DNA from: Chloroflexia bacterium
Lineage (GTDB): Bacteria; Chloroflexota; Chloroflexia; Thermomicrobiales; UBA6265
Direction of reading: 5' to 3'
Assembly: GCA_013698305.1 (NCBI GenBank)
Contig: JACCVC010000213.1
Span: forward strand, 1-6,437
Length of the DNA: 6,437 nt
The position numbers and the translations under genes were made by a program. Under the pieces are notes generated by a model. That model was not told the origin of the DNA and made no database searches. It was given only the letters and a program-made list of their open reading frames with translations. This document shows, piece after piece, positions 1 through 5,285 of this stretch (positions within the stretch are counted from its first letter, which is position 1; each line of letters begins with the position of its first letter).

Positions 1-575
1 CTTTTGAACAGGATATAGTTGCCGGAAGCCAACCCGCGCATGTTGAGCGAGCCATCGTTTCTGCCGTCGTTCGGGTCGCAACTGCCGACAACGAAAGCAC
101 CGCCGCCACCTTCGAGTGGCTGACTGACCCCGAAACAACTACCAAGAATTGGTGTGCCGTTCTCATCCACGAAGAAGACCGTGAGTGTCGCTCCACCGCG
201 CACGCCGTCGATGGCGAGGACAGTCGCTTGGCCAGGCGACATGGAAAAGGCGTCACGTTCACCTACGACATAGCCGGCGGGCGCTATTGATTCGATCAGG
301 ACGTAGTTTCCAGCGTCCAACCCGGAAATGATCGTGGTTCCATTGTTTGATCCATCGCTGGAGTCGCATCGTCCAAAGAGAAAAAACCCTGGCTTTCCGC
401 CGCCGGTATCTGCAAAGACATCGAAGCAGGCTCCCGCCAACGGGCTGCCATTCTCATCAACCTTGTTGATGACGAGATCGCCAGGTGACTGAGCGCTAGC
501 GTTACCAATCTCGAAACTTAACAGGAAGAGCGCGAGGATCATTCCACGCGCAAGCCAGCCGAACCTTGTGTTCAT
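1..575 (-). CDS. Secreted SpaA/Cna-B-like prealbumin-fold protein, partial (C-terminus outside window)
   Basis: The first 191 residues are visible and the frame is open to the window edge. Residues 1-28 form a signal peptide: Arg at 4 and 10, a hydrophobic core at about 11-22, and an Ala-Ser-Ala cleavage site at 26-28. Two prealbumin-like domains follow. Domain 1 (about 32-125) shows DLVINKVDENG, GACF and the typical AP-x-GY near 98-102. Domain 2 (from about 129) shows VDENGTPILGSCF and ends at the edge. Each has a cysteine pair (C50/C70, C147/C166), with CDxxDG-type loops after the second cysteine. Domain 1 has a Lys (K38) and Glu (E95) where Cna-B domains place isopeptide residues, but I see no partner Asn in its last strand. 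An in-frame TGA lies nine codons upstream, so ATG 575 is the only ATG start. The gene is a paralogue of the one at 796-2223; both share the 16-base string TCATCAACCTTGTTGA (454-469 and 1406-1421). It has more A/T-ending codons than its neighbours. An adhesin or surface role is inferred; the ligand is unknown. Confidence 0.85.
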   Translation of the reverse strand, partial: MNTRFGWLARGMILALFLLSFEIGNASAQSPGDLVINKVDENGSPLAGACFDVFADTGGGKPGFFLFGRCDSSDGSNNGTTIISGLDAGNYVLIESIAPAGYVVGERDAFSMSPGQATVLAIDGVRGGATLTVFFVDENGTPILGSCFGVSQPLEGGGGAFVVGSCDPNDGRNDGSLNMRGLASGNYILFK

Positions 576-582
576 CTTCGAT

Positions 583-589
583 TCTCCCC
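583..589 (-). promoter_or_regulatory. Ribosome binding site for the 1-575 gene
   Basis: On the minus strand GGGGAGA lies seven bases before ATG 575. Together with the in-frame stop just upstream it fixes the start of the partial secreted protein. Confidence 0.6.
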
Positions 590-675
590 GAGGTGAAGCT
601 CACCCACGTCAAATAGGGATGCCTGGCTATCGCCGGGAACATCGCATTCCCAAAAGACACCCGTGATCCTACGAC

Positions 676-688
676 TTGGCCCCCCAAG
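676..688 (-). promoter_or_regulatory. G/C motif shared by the upstream regions of both prealbumin-fold genes
   Basis: The minus strand reads CTTGGGGGGCCAA, 100 bases before ATG 575. A near copy, CTTGGGGCCAA at 2315-2325, lies 91 bases before ATG 2223 of the paralogue. In both, GTGT follows 15-18 bases further on. This may be a common regulatory site or a remnant of duplication. No clear -35/-10 pair could be assigned in this gap. Confidence 0.3.
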
Positions 689-760
689 GTAGTGTCAGAT
701 TACCACGGATTGCACGGTTTGCCATCCATCAAAACATGGTTCGGCGCATGCTCGGAACTT

Positions 761-785
761 CGGGCGTCACCACACGTGACGCCCG
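761..785 (-). terminator. Hairpin just past the 796-2223 gene
   Basis: A perfect 10-bp stem (CGGGCGTCAC with GTGACGCCCG) closes a 5-base loop, starting 10 bases beyond the TGA at 796-798. No U-tract follows on the minus strand, so it is either an atypical terminator or a 3'-end stabilising hairpin. Its position suggests the two paralogues are not simply co-transcribed. Confidence 0.5.
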
Positions 786-795
786 CACGAAACGG

Positions 796-2223
796 TCAAC
801 CAAGAATCTCCCGGAGAATCCTCTTCAGCACCACGACCAGCTGATCGGCGAGCGTCAGCGGGACGTTTTCGACGGTGAGCGTGACGTCCGTGATGCCGTC
901 CACGGAGAACGGCACGGTTTCGCTGGTGACCTTGTACCCCGCCGGCGCCTCCTCCTCGACGACGATGTAGTCGCCAGCAGCCACCCCGGCGAAAGACGTG
1001 ACACCGTTGTCGGAGCCGTCCGCATCATCGCAGCGACGTTCCAGCAGGGACGCGGGCGACACGACTCCGCCGTCATCATCGTGATGCACCGCGAAGCAGG
1101 CGCCGGTGAGCGGCGCTCCGGTTTCGGGATCGATCGTGCGAATGGTGAGGTCGGACCCGCCCGGCGTGTTCGGGACGGTGACGGTCGTTGCCACCCCGGC
1201 GCTGATGGTCACCTGCCGTTGACCGCCGATGAGATACCCGTCGGGCGCTCGGTCCTCGACGAGCACGTAGGCGCCAAGGGCGAGACCAGCGAACATCAAC
1301 TGCCCATCCTCCGCTTCACATTGCCGTGCGACCTGCTCCCCGCGTTGCCCGCCACCGGCGTCCAGGTAGACGGCGAAGCACGCTCCGGCCAGCGAGGCGC
1401 CGTGGTCATCAACCTTGTTGACGATCAGATCGCCGGAGAGGATGAAGGCCGAACTGACCACGGTCACGATGATTGGCCCCGTACCGTCGGCGGGGACGCT
1501 GAACGGGGTCTCGTCAGCCAGGACATGCCCGATGGGCGCCCGGGTTTGGACGGCAATGTAGTTTCCAGGCGCGATGCCAGGGAAGGAGACGCTGCCGTCG
1601 TCCGGATCGCCCGGCGGTGGGGCACAATTCGAGGACACCAGCTCGCCGCGCTGCCCGAATTCCAGCGCGATGAAGATGCTGTAGCAGGCCTCGCTGACGG
1701 GCTGGTCGTTCTCATCGACCGTGGTGACGAATACCGCCCGCCCGCCTGGCTGCAGGTCAATGGTGACCTGTACCGTCAGTCCCGCGCCAAGCGATAGGGA
1801 AACGTTCGTGCCGGAGATGTACCCCACCGGCGCCCGGGCCACGACGAGGTTGTAGTCGCCGGGCGGAATGATGAAGCGCAGCTTGCCATCGGCCACGCCG
1901 TCCTCGCGGCCATCGCACTGGTAGCTCGATTCGCCAGCCTGTCCTTCCATTAACAGGCAGGCTCCCGGTACAGGATCGAGGTTGCCGTCCTGAATGGTGA
2001 CATTCACCGTGCCATCGGCCTGTTGCGCTTCGACCGACGGAGACTCTCGTTGGGCCGTTTGCATCGGCGTATCCGAGCTTGCCGTCGGCTCAAGGCTAGC
2101 GGCAATGCCGCTGACCGGTGTCGCCTGCTGCGCCGCCACACCGATCACGCCGAAACCGAGCATGACAAGCCCCGCTAGCAGCGCGATCACCATCCGTCCA
2201 GTCAATGCAAATGCCTCGCGCAT
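796..2223 (-). CDS. Secreted four-domain SpaA/Cna-B-like prealbumin-fold protein
   Basis: This protein has 475 residues from ATG 2223. TTG 2229 is an alternative start adding two residues. A signal peptide spans about 1-31 (hydrophobic 11-30), then a Ser/Thr/Gln/Pro-rich linker to about 70. Four prealbumin-like repeats follow, at about 71-158, 161-258, 264-352 and 357-455. They share a D-x-(G/N)-x-P-L-x-GAC-F core and a closing AP-x-G(Y/H). Each has one cysteine pair: C89/C103, C180/C200, C282/C302, C376/C398. Only repeat 3 has the Lys-Glu-Asn set expected for a Cna-B isopeptide bond (K270, E323, N352). Repeat 4 has Thr363 in place of Lys, and repeats 1-2 lack the set. No LPXTG sorting motif or C-terminal membrane segment is visible; the end is a short amphipathic stretch (459-475). 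Cna-B/SpaA domains are stalk or adhesin modules in surface proteins. An extracellular structural or adhesive role is inferred and the ligand is unknown. Confidence 0.85.
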   Translation of the reverse strand: MREAFALTGRMVIALLAGLVMLGFGVIGVAAQQATPVSGIAASLEPTASSDTPMQTAQRESPSVEAQQADGTVNVTIQDGNLDPVPGACLLMEGQAGESSYQCDGREDGVADGKLRFIIPPGDYNLVVARAPVGYISGTNVSLSLGAGLTVQVTIDLQPGGRAVFVTTVDENDQPVSEACYSIFIALEFGQRGELVSSNCAPPPGDPDDGSVSFPGIAPGNYIAVQTRAPIGHVLADETPFSVPADGTGPIIVTVVSSAFILSGDLIVNKVDDHGASLAGACFAVYLDAGGGQRGEQVARQCEAEDGQLMFAGLALGAYVLVEDRAPDGYLIGGQRQVTISAGVATTVTVPNTPGGSDLTIRTIDPETGAPLTGACFAVHHDDDGGVVSPASLLERRCDDADGSDNGVTSFAGVAAGDYIVVEEEAPAGYKVTSETVPFSVDGITDVTLTVENVPLTLADQLVVVLKRILREILG

Positions 2224-2231
2224 GAGCAAGT

Positions 2232-2240
2232 TCCCCCTCC
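2232..2240 (-). promoter_or_regulatory. Ribosome binding site of the 796-2223 gene
   Basis: The minus strand reads GGAGGGGGA. GGAGG is 6 bases from TTG 2229 and 12 from ATG 2223, while the GGGGGA part is 8 bases from that ATG. Both starts are therefore workable; ATG is preferred for its codon, and the choice changes only two residues. Confidence 0.6.
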
Positions 2241-2314
2241 ACCCTCACTGACGGTCACCAGCCGAACCACTACCGAACTGCGGAACACCGAAACACGCGT
2301 TCGCTCATTGATTG

Positions 2315-2325
2315 TTGGCCCCAAG
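2315..2325 (-). promoter_or_regulatory. Second copy of the shared upstream G/C motif
   Basis: CTTGGGGCCAA on the minus strand, 91 bases before ATG 2223. It matches the motif at 676-688 upstream of the paralogue except for two fewer G residues. A regulatory role is inferred only from its recurrence at a similar distance. Confidence 0.3.
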
Positions 2326-2332
2326 ATGCCAT

Positions 2333-2351
2333 GAGCGTACCATGAACGCTC
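2333..2351. promoter_or_regulatory. 19-base palindrome upstream of the 796-2223 gene
   Basis: The perfect 6-bp arms GAGCGT and ACGCTC are separated by 7 bases. The site lies in the gap between the toxin-antitoxin terminator and the secreted-protein gene, about 110 bases before its start. The layout suits an operator for a dimeric repressor or activator, but the arms are short and no regulator gene is adjacent. Confidence 0.3.
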
Positions 2352-2398
2352 GAAACGGGCGACATCTCCAGCAAACGAAAGTCGATCACAACAACGAA

Positions 2399-2421
2399 GC
2401 CCCGAGCGCATTGCTCGGGGC
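2399..2421 (-). terminator. Intrinsic terminator of the toxin-antitoxin operon
   Basis: A perfect 9-bp stem (GCCCCGAGC with GCTCGGGGC) closes a 5-base loop. On the minus strand it is followed by the U-rich TTCGTTGTTGTG. It begins 31 bases past the toxin stop codon and separates this operon from the secreted-protein gene read in the same direction. Confidence 0.75.
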
Positions 2422-2452
2422 CAAGTGAAGTAGCGCTTACCAAGTGTATCCC

Positions 2453-2803
2453 CTACCGGTCGATCAACGTACCAACGATCTGTTGCACCAGCCGAAGCGT
2501 TTGTTCAGAGACTTTTCCTCGCCGATGGAGAAAGCGCTGAACGCTCTGCGACTTCTCCTGATCGCACATGATTACTGAGCGTTTGGTCAGGCCACCTTCT
2601 GGGGATTCCACATTGATCTGGTAGGGCAGCCCTCGATTCGTTCCGGAAATAGGTGCGACGATGTAAAGACCTGTCCTCAAATCGTTGAAATGATCGTTGG
2701 AGATCACAAGAGCAGGCCGGATACCCGCCTGCTCTCTCCCGACCTGCGGGCTGAAATCGATATCCCAAACCTCACCTATCCTCGGTTCGCGCGTGCTCGG
2801 CAC
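2453..2803 (-). CDS. MazF/PemK-family toxin (type II toxin-antitoxin endoribonuclease)
   Basis: This 116-residue protein has the normal family length. It shows the family layout: GEVWDIDFSP at 10-19, the GIRPALVIS strand at 27-35, APISG at 50-54, SVIMCDQ at 76-82, and a C-terminal helix ending LID. By alignment with Bacillus MazF as I recall it, R29 and S53 match catalytic Arg25 and Thr48, so Thr is replaced by Ser. Family members cut RNA at short sequences and are held inactive by the partner antitoxin. The frame is open back to an ATG at 2869, but that would add 22 Arg-rich residues from inside the antitoxin gene. GTG 2803 has an AGGAGG site 9 bases upstream and is the likely start. The gene overlaps the antitoxin by 32 bases, which favours coupled translation. 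The cleavage sequence cannot be predicted from here. Confidence 0.88.
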   Translation of the reverse strand: MPSTREPRIGEVWDIDFSPQVGREQAGIRPALVISNDHFNDLRTGLYIVAPISGTNRGLPYQINVESPEGGLTKRSVIMCDQEKSQSVQRFLHRRGKVSEQTLRLVQQIVGTLIDR

Positions 2804-3083
2804 GGATCGCCGCCTCCTCTTCCGGACTGTAGTACGTATCCTCGTCCTTGAGGCCATCCATCGAGCCACCCTCGAACAACGCTATCTCATCTTGATACTT
2901 CTTCCAGGCAACAGGATCGGCGCGGAGCCGTTCGACGGCATCGTGCGCCTCTCGCCAGAATTTATCTCGCTCGTAATGCTGAATCGCATCCTCGATCACC
3001 TTCCCGATCGACCGGTGCTCCGCCTCGGCAATGTCTCTCAACCTGGCATGGAGCTTATCCTCCACGCGAACCGTGCTGGCCAT
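2772..3083 (-). CDS. Ribbon-helix-helix antitoxin of the MazF-type pair
   Basis: A 103-residue protein. Residues 1-40 look like a ribbon-helix-helix DNA-binding domain: the strand STVRVEDKLHARL, then helices around AEHRSIGKVIEDAIQHYERD. Residues 41-103 are charged, with DPVAWKKYQDE near 56-66 and an acidic tail (EDTYYSPEEE at 81-90), typical of a flexible toxin-binding segment. ATG 3083 has an AAGGAA ribosome site about 7-8 bases upstream. It is the first gene of the operon and its end overlaps the toxin start. Antitoxins of this type bind and block the toxin and repress their own promoter as dimers; the 12-bp repeats upstream fit that. The family assignment rests on fold pattern and partner, so the exact subfamily is uncertain. 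Confidence 0.85.
   Translation of the reverse strand: MASTVRVEDKLHARLRDIAEAEHRSIGKVIEDAIQHYERDKFWREAHDAVERLRADPVAWKKYQDEIALFEGGSMDGLKDEDTYYSPEEEAAIRAEHARTEDR
2813..2818 (-). promoter_or_regulatory. Toxin ribosome binding site inside the antitoxin gene
   Basis: A perfect AGGAGG on the minus strand, 9 bases before GTG 2803. It lies within the codons for the acidic tail of the antitoxin and decides the toxin start in favour of GTG 2803 over the far upstream ATG 2869. Confidence 0.75.
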
Positions 3084-3135
3084 GCTTCGCTTCCTTTCTC
3101 CGGATCGTGACGCTCCATTGCAATTCTCTGCTTGG

Positions 3136-3183
3136 TATACGAAGGAGCATACGAATGAATATACGCATCAATATACGATATTC
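3136..3183. promoter_or_regulatory. Four 12-bp tandem repeats, probable antitoxin operator
   Basis: Four imperfect repeats run end to end in exact 12-bp register: TATACGAAGGAG (3136), CATACGAATGAA (3148), TATACGCATCAA (3160) and TATACGATATTC (3172). The core (T/C)ATACG(A/C) is kept in all four. The array is 52 bases upstream of the antitoxin ATG. On the minus strand it contains two TATATT hexamers (3170-3175, 3158-3163) able to serve as a -10, with TTGCCG at 3183-3188 as a poor -35 candidate. Ribbon-helix-helix repressors commonly bind tandem short sites as side-by-side dimers, so binding here would cover the promoter. The repeats are seen directly; their function is inferred. Confidence 0.6.
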
Positions 3184-3227
3184 GGCAATCGGTCTCGAAA
3201 GTGATGACGAGAAGTACGTGATTGTCG

Positions 3228-3236
3228 TGCTACACT
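3228..3236 (+). promoter_or_regulatory. Possible extended -10 promoter of the CinA-like gene
   Basis: TGCTACACT matches the extended -10 pattern TGnTATAAT with two changes. It lies in the divergent gap with the toxin-antitoxin operon, and the expected RNA start near 3243 leaves a short leader. No good -35 is present, which extended -10 promoters can tolerate. Confidence 0.3.
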
Positions 3237-3281
3237 CGCGGGCATCGTAAGTGAAGCCATCGAGCAGGAAGCATTTGGCGC

Positions 3282-3815
3282 CTGCTCTCGCATGACCGGA
3301 CGACGACCATCGCCACGTCTGACCAATACCTACCACCCGAAGAGACCATCCGTCACCTGCTCGACGGTCGCAGCGACGTCACCATCGCCACCGCCGAGTC
3401 CTGCACCGGCGGCCTCGTCGTCGCCCGGCTCACCAGCATTCCGGGCAGCTCTGGTTATATGAAGGGCGGCATCGTCGCCTACGCCAATGATGCCAAGGAA
3501 CGGATGCTCGGCGTGCCGAGAGAAACCCTCGCCAATCCCGGCGCGGTCAGCGCAGAGTGTGCAATTGCCATGGCCGAGGGCGGCCGCCACCGGTTCGGCG
3601 CGACATGGGCGATCTCGACCACAGGCATCGCCGGTCCGGACGGCGGCACGGATCGCAAACCGGTCGGGCTCGTCTACATCGGCCTGGCTGGCTCCGATGG
3701 CACGACCGTCGAGCGGCACGTCTTCCCCGGCGACCGGCAGGTTATCGTCACCGCCGCCTGTGACCGAGCGTTGGCGATGCTGGTCGATACCGTTACCGAT
3801 GCCGGCTCTACGTAG
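3282..3815 (+). CDS. pncC: CinA C-terminal domain / PncC-type nicotinamide-nucleotide amidase, start uncertain
   Basis: Stand-alone CinA C-terminal proteins deamidate nicotinamide mononucleotide to nicotinate mononucleotide in pyridine nucleotide salvage. The family signature is clear: TIATAESCTGG at 34-44 (counting from CTG 3282), a GGIVAYANDAKERMLGVP block, TGIAGPDGGT at 114-123, KPVGLVYIGLAG at 126-137 and FPGDR at 148-152. This is essentially the whole domain, with no N-terminal molybdopterin-binding-like half. The frame is open from the TGA at 3252-3254 to the TAG at 3813-3815, but it has no ATG, GTG or TTG before ATG 3459. A start at 3459 would remove the ESCTGG motif. CTG 3282 has AGGAAG 10 bases upstream and gives 177 residues. 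Alternatives are ATT 3273, ATC 3309, or ATG 3292 in the next frame joined by a one-base indel. The coordinates mark the CTG choice; domain identity is far surer than the start. Confidence 0.8.
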   Translation: MLSHDRTTTIATSDQYLPPEETIRHLLDGRSDVTIATAESCTGGLVVARLTSIPGSSGYMKGGIVAYANDAKERMLGVPRETLANPGAVSAECAIAMAEGGRHRFGATWAISTTGIAGPDGGTDRKPVGLVYIGLAGSDGTTVERHVFPGDRQVIVTAACDRALAMLVDTVTDAGST

Positions 3816-3881
3816 TTCATAATCTGGTCACAATGTCCCATTCCCGGTAGCATTGCTGTCACCGCCTGTATTCGGCGGCTA

Positions 3882-3887
3882 GAGGAG
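3882..3887 (+). promoter_or_regulatory. Ribosome binding site fixing the TTG start of the M16 peptidase
   Basis: GAGGAG lies 8 bases before TTG 3896. The next in-frame ATG (3935) has no comparable site, so the TTG start is favoured. The rest of the 80-base gap after the CinA-like gene holds a CATAAT hexamer at 3818-3823 without a convincing -35. Confidence 0.65.
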
Positions 3888-3895
3888 TACTCCGC

Positions 3896-5275
3896 TTGAT
3901 CTCACGTACCCAGGCGGCATGGGCCGCACGCTCGATGTCCGCCGTGGACACCGAAACACCGGTCGATCCGGATTCCACCATCGCTGCCCGCAACTCGCCC
4001 TATCACAAGACCACGCTCGACAACGGTATCCGCATCGTCACCGGACCGATGTCCGGCGTTCGCTCGGCCAGCCTGATCTTCTATTTCAATGTCGGCTCCC
4101 GCTTCGAGCGGCCAGGAGTCGCGGGCGTCTCGCACTTTCTCGAGCACATGATGTTCAAGGGGACGGAGCGTCGACCCGACCCGATCATGATCTCCGAGGA
4201 GATCGAGGAGGTCGGCGGCGGCCTCAACGCCGCCACCGGGCGAGAATCGACCAGCTACTGGTGCAAGGTGCCCAGCACCCACACCGCGATGGCGTTCGAC
4301 GTGATGGCCGACATGCTGCGCGGCTCGGTGCTGAGCGAAACAGAGATGACCAAGGAACGCAAGGTGATCTTCGAGGAAATTCGCTCGGTACAGGACATAC
4401 CCGAGGAGTTGGTCCACGACCTCACCGATGAACTGGTCTGGGGCGACGATCCGCTCGGACGCGAGATCGCCGGTTCCGAGGCGACCGTCGGCAGCATCAG
4501 TCGCGAGGCGATGCTCGATTTCTGGACCCGGAATTACGGTCCCGAGCGCCTGGTCGTCGCCGCCGGTGGCGACATCGACCACGGCGAGATCGTCCGCCTG
4601 ACCGAGGCCGCGTTCGGTGACCTGGAGCGGCGCGAGGACCGGGCCGATCAGTACACGCCGGTGACGGTGACGCAGGATGCCCCGCGCGTTCGCATCGTCA
4701 ACCGTCCCACCGAGCAGGCGCACCTCTGCCTCAGCCTCCCGGCGGTCTCCTATCGCGACGAACGCCGCTATGCTCAATCGACGGTCGACTCGATCCTGTC
4801 GTCCGGCATGAGTTCGCGGCTGTTCCAGGAGATCCGGGAGAAGCGCGGACTGGTCTACTCGGTCTTCGGCTATTTCCGAAGCTATGAGGATGTCGGGCAG
4901 GGAGTGGTCTACGCCGGCTGCGATCTCGACCGCGTCCACGAGGCAACCGGGGCGATTCTCGGCGAGTTGCGCAAGCTGCGCGATGTCCGGGTCAGCGATG
5001 AGGAGATCATCCGCAACCGGGAGTTGCGCAAGGGACGATTGCTGATGGGGCTGGAAGACAGCCGCTCGGTGGCGTCGTGGGTCGGTTCGCAGGAGGCAAC
5101 TTTCGGCGAGATCAAGACGCCGGAAGAGGTGATGGATGAGATCGACGCGGTGAGCGCTGAAGATGTCCAGGCGCTGGCGCGGGACCTGTTCCGCGACGAT
5201 CGGCTCAACCTCGTCGTGATCGGCCCGTATGACGACCCCGCGCCGTTCGAGCAGAGCCTGACGTTCGGAACGTAA
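3896..5275 (+). CDS. M16 family zinc metallopeptidase (processing-peptidase-like)
   Basis: A 459-residue protein with the two-lobed M16B layout. The inverted zinc motif is HFLEH at 80-84, and the distal zinc ligand is E160 in the VIFEEI segment, 76 residues after H84 as the family expects. The second lobe has SSGMSSRLFQEIREKRGLVYSV at about 302-323, with the conserved Arg (R308) and Tyr (Y321) that help hold the substrate. All catalytic residues are present, so an active enzyme is expected. Relatives include mitochondrial processing peptidase and bacterial YmxG/PqqL-type proteins, which cut peptides or targeting sequences. The substrate here is unknown. No signal peptide is seen, so it is probably cytoplasmic. 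The start is TTG with a strong GAGGAG site; this gives an extra N-terminal stretch of about 35 residues before the catalytic lobe. The gene ends 10 bases before the acetyltransferase, indicating an operon. Confidence 0.93.
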   Translation: MISRTQAAWAARSMSAVDTETPVDPDSTIAARNSPYHKTTLDNGIRIVTGPMSGVRSASLIFYFNVGSRFERPGVAGVSHFLEHMMFKGTERRPDPIMISEEIEEVGGGLNAATGRESTSYWCKVPSTHTAMAFDVMADMLRGSVLSETEMTKERKVIFEEIRSVQDIPEELVHDLTDELVWGDDPLGREIAGSEATVGSISREAMLDFWTRNYGPERLVVAAGGDIDHGEIVRLTEAAFGDLERREDRADQYTPVTVTQDAPRVRIVNRPTEQAHLCLSLPAVSYRDERRYAQSTVDSILSSGMSSRLFQEIREKRGLVYSVFGYFRSYEDVGQGVVYAGCDLDRVHEATGAILGELRKLRDVRVSDEEIIRNRELRKGRLLMGLEDSRSVASWVGSQEATFGEIKTPEEVMDEIDAVSAEDVQALARDLFRDDRLNLVVIGPYDDPAPFEQSLTFGT

Positions 5276-5285
5276 TGGATTGAAG

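Noticed and set aside
676..1797. 373-residue plus-strand open frame opposite the four-domain secreted protein
   Set aside because: It is rich in Arg, Gly and Asp with no fold pattern, and is the complement of clear repeat domains. The minus-strand reading has a signal peptide, ribosome site and paralogue.
2202..2411. 69-residue minus-strand open frame in the gap upstream of the secreted-protein gene
   Set aside because: It starts inside the toxin-antitoxin terminator and runs through the control region, with Cys/Arg-rich, unstructured content.
2697..3110. 137-residue plus-strand open frame across the toxin-antitoxin genes
   Set aside because: It is antisense to two recognisable genes with good ribosome sites, and has no recognisable domain.
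3251..3295. 14-codon GTG frame whose stop overlaps ATG 3292, as a possible leader peptide
   Set aside because: It has no ribosome site and no attenuator-like codon run or hairpin pair, so chance is enough to explain it.
3055..3336. 93-residue minus-strand open frame over the divergent promoter gap
   Set aside because: It overlaps the antitoxin start, the 12-bp repeats and the CinA-like gene, with no protein family resemblance.
3862..3878. CCGCC/GGCGG inverted repeat before the M16 peptidase, as a terminator of the CinA-like gene
   Set aside because: The stem is only 5 bp with a 7-base loop and no U-tract, and it lies immediately before the ribosome site of the next gene.
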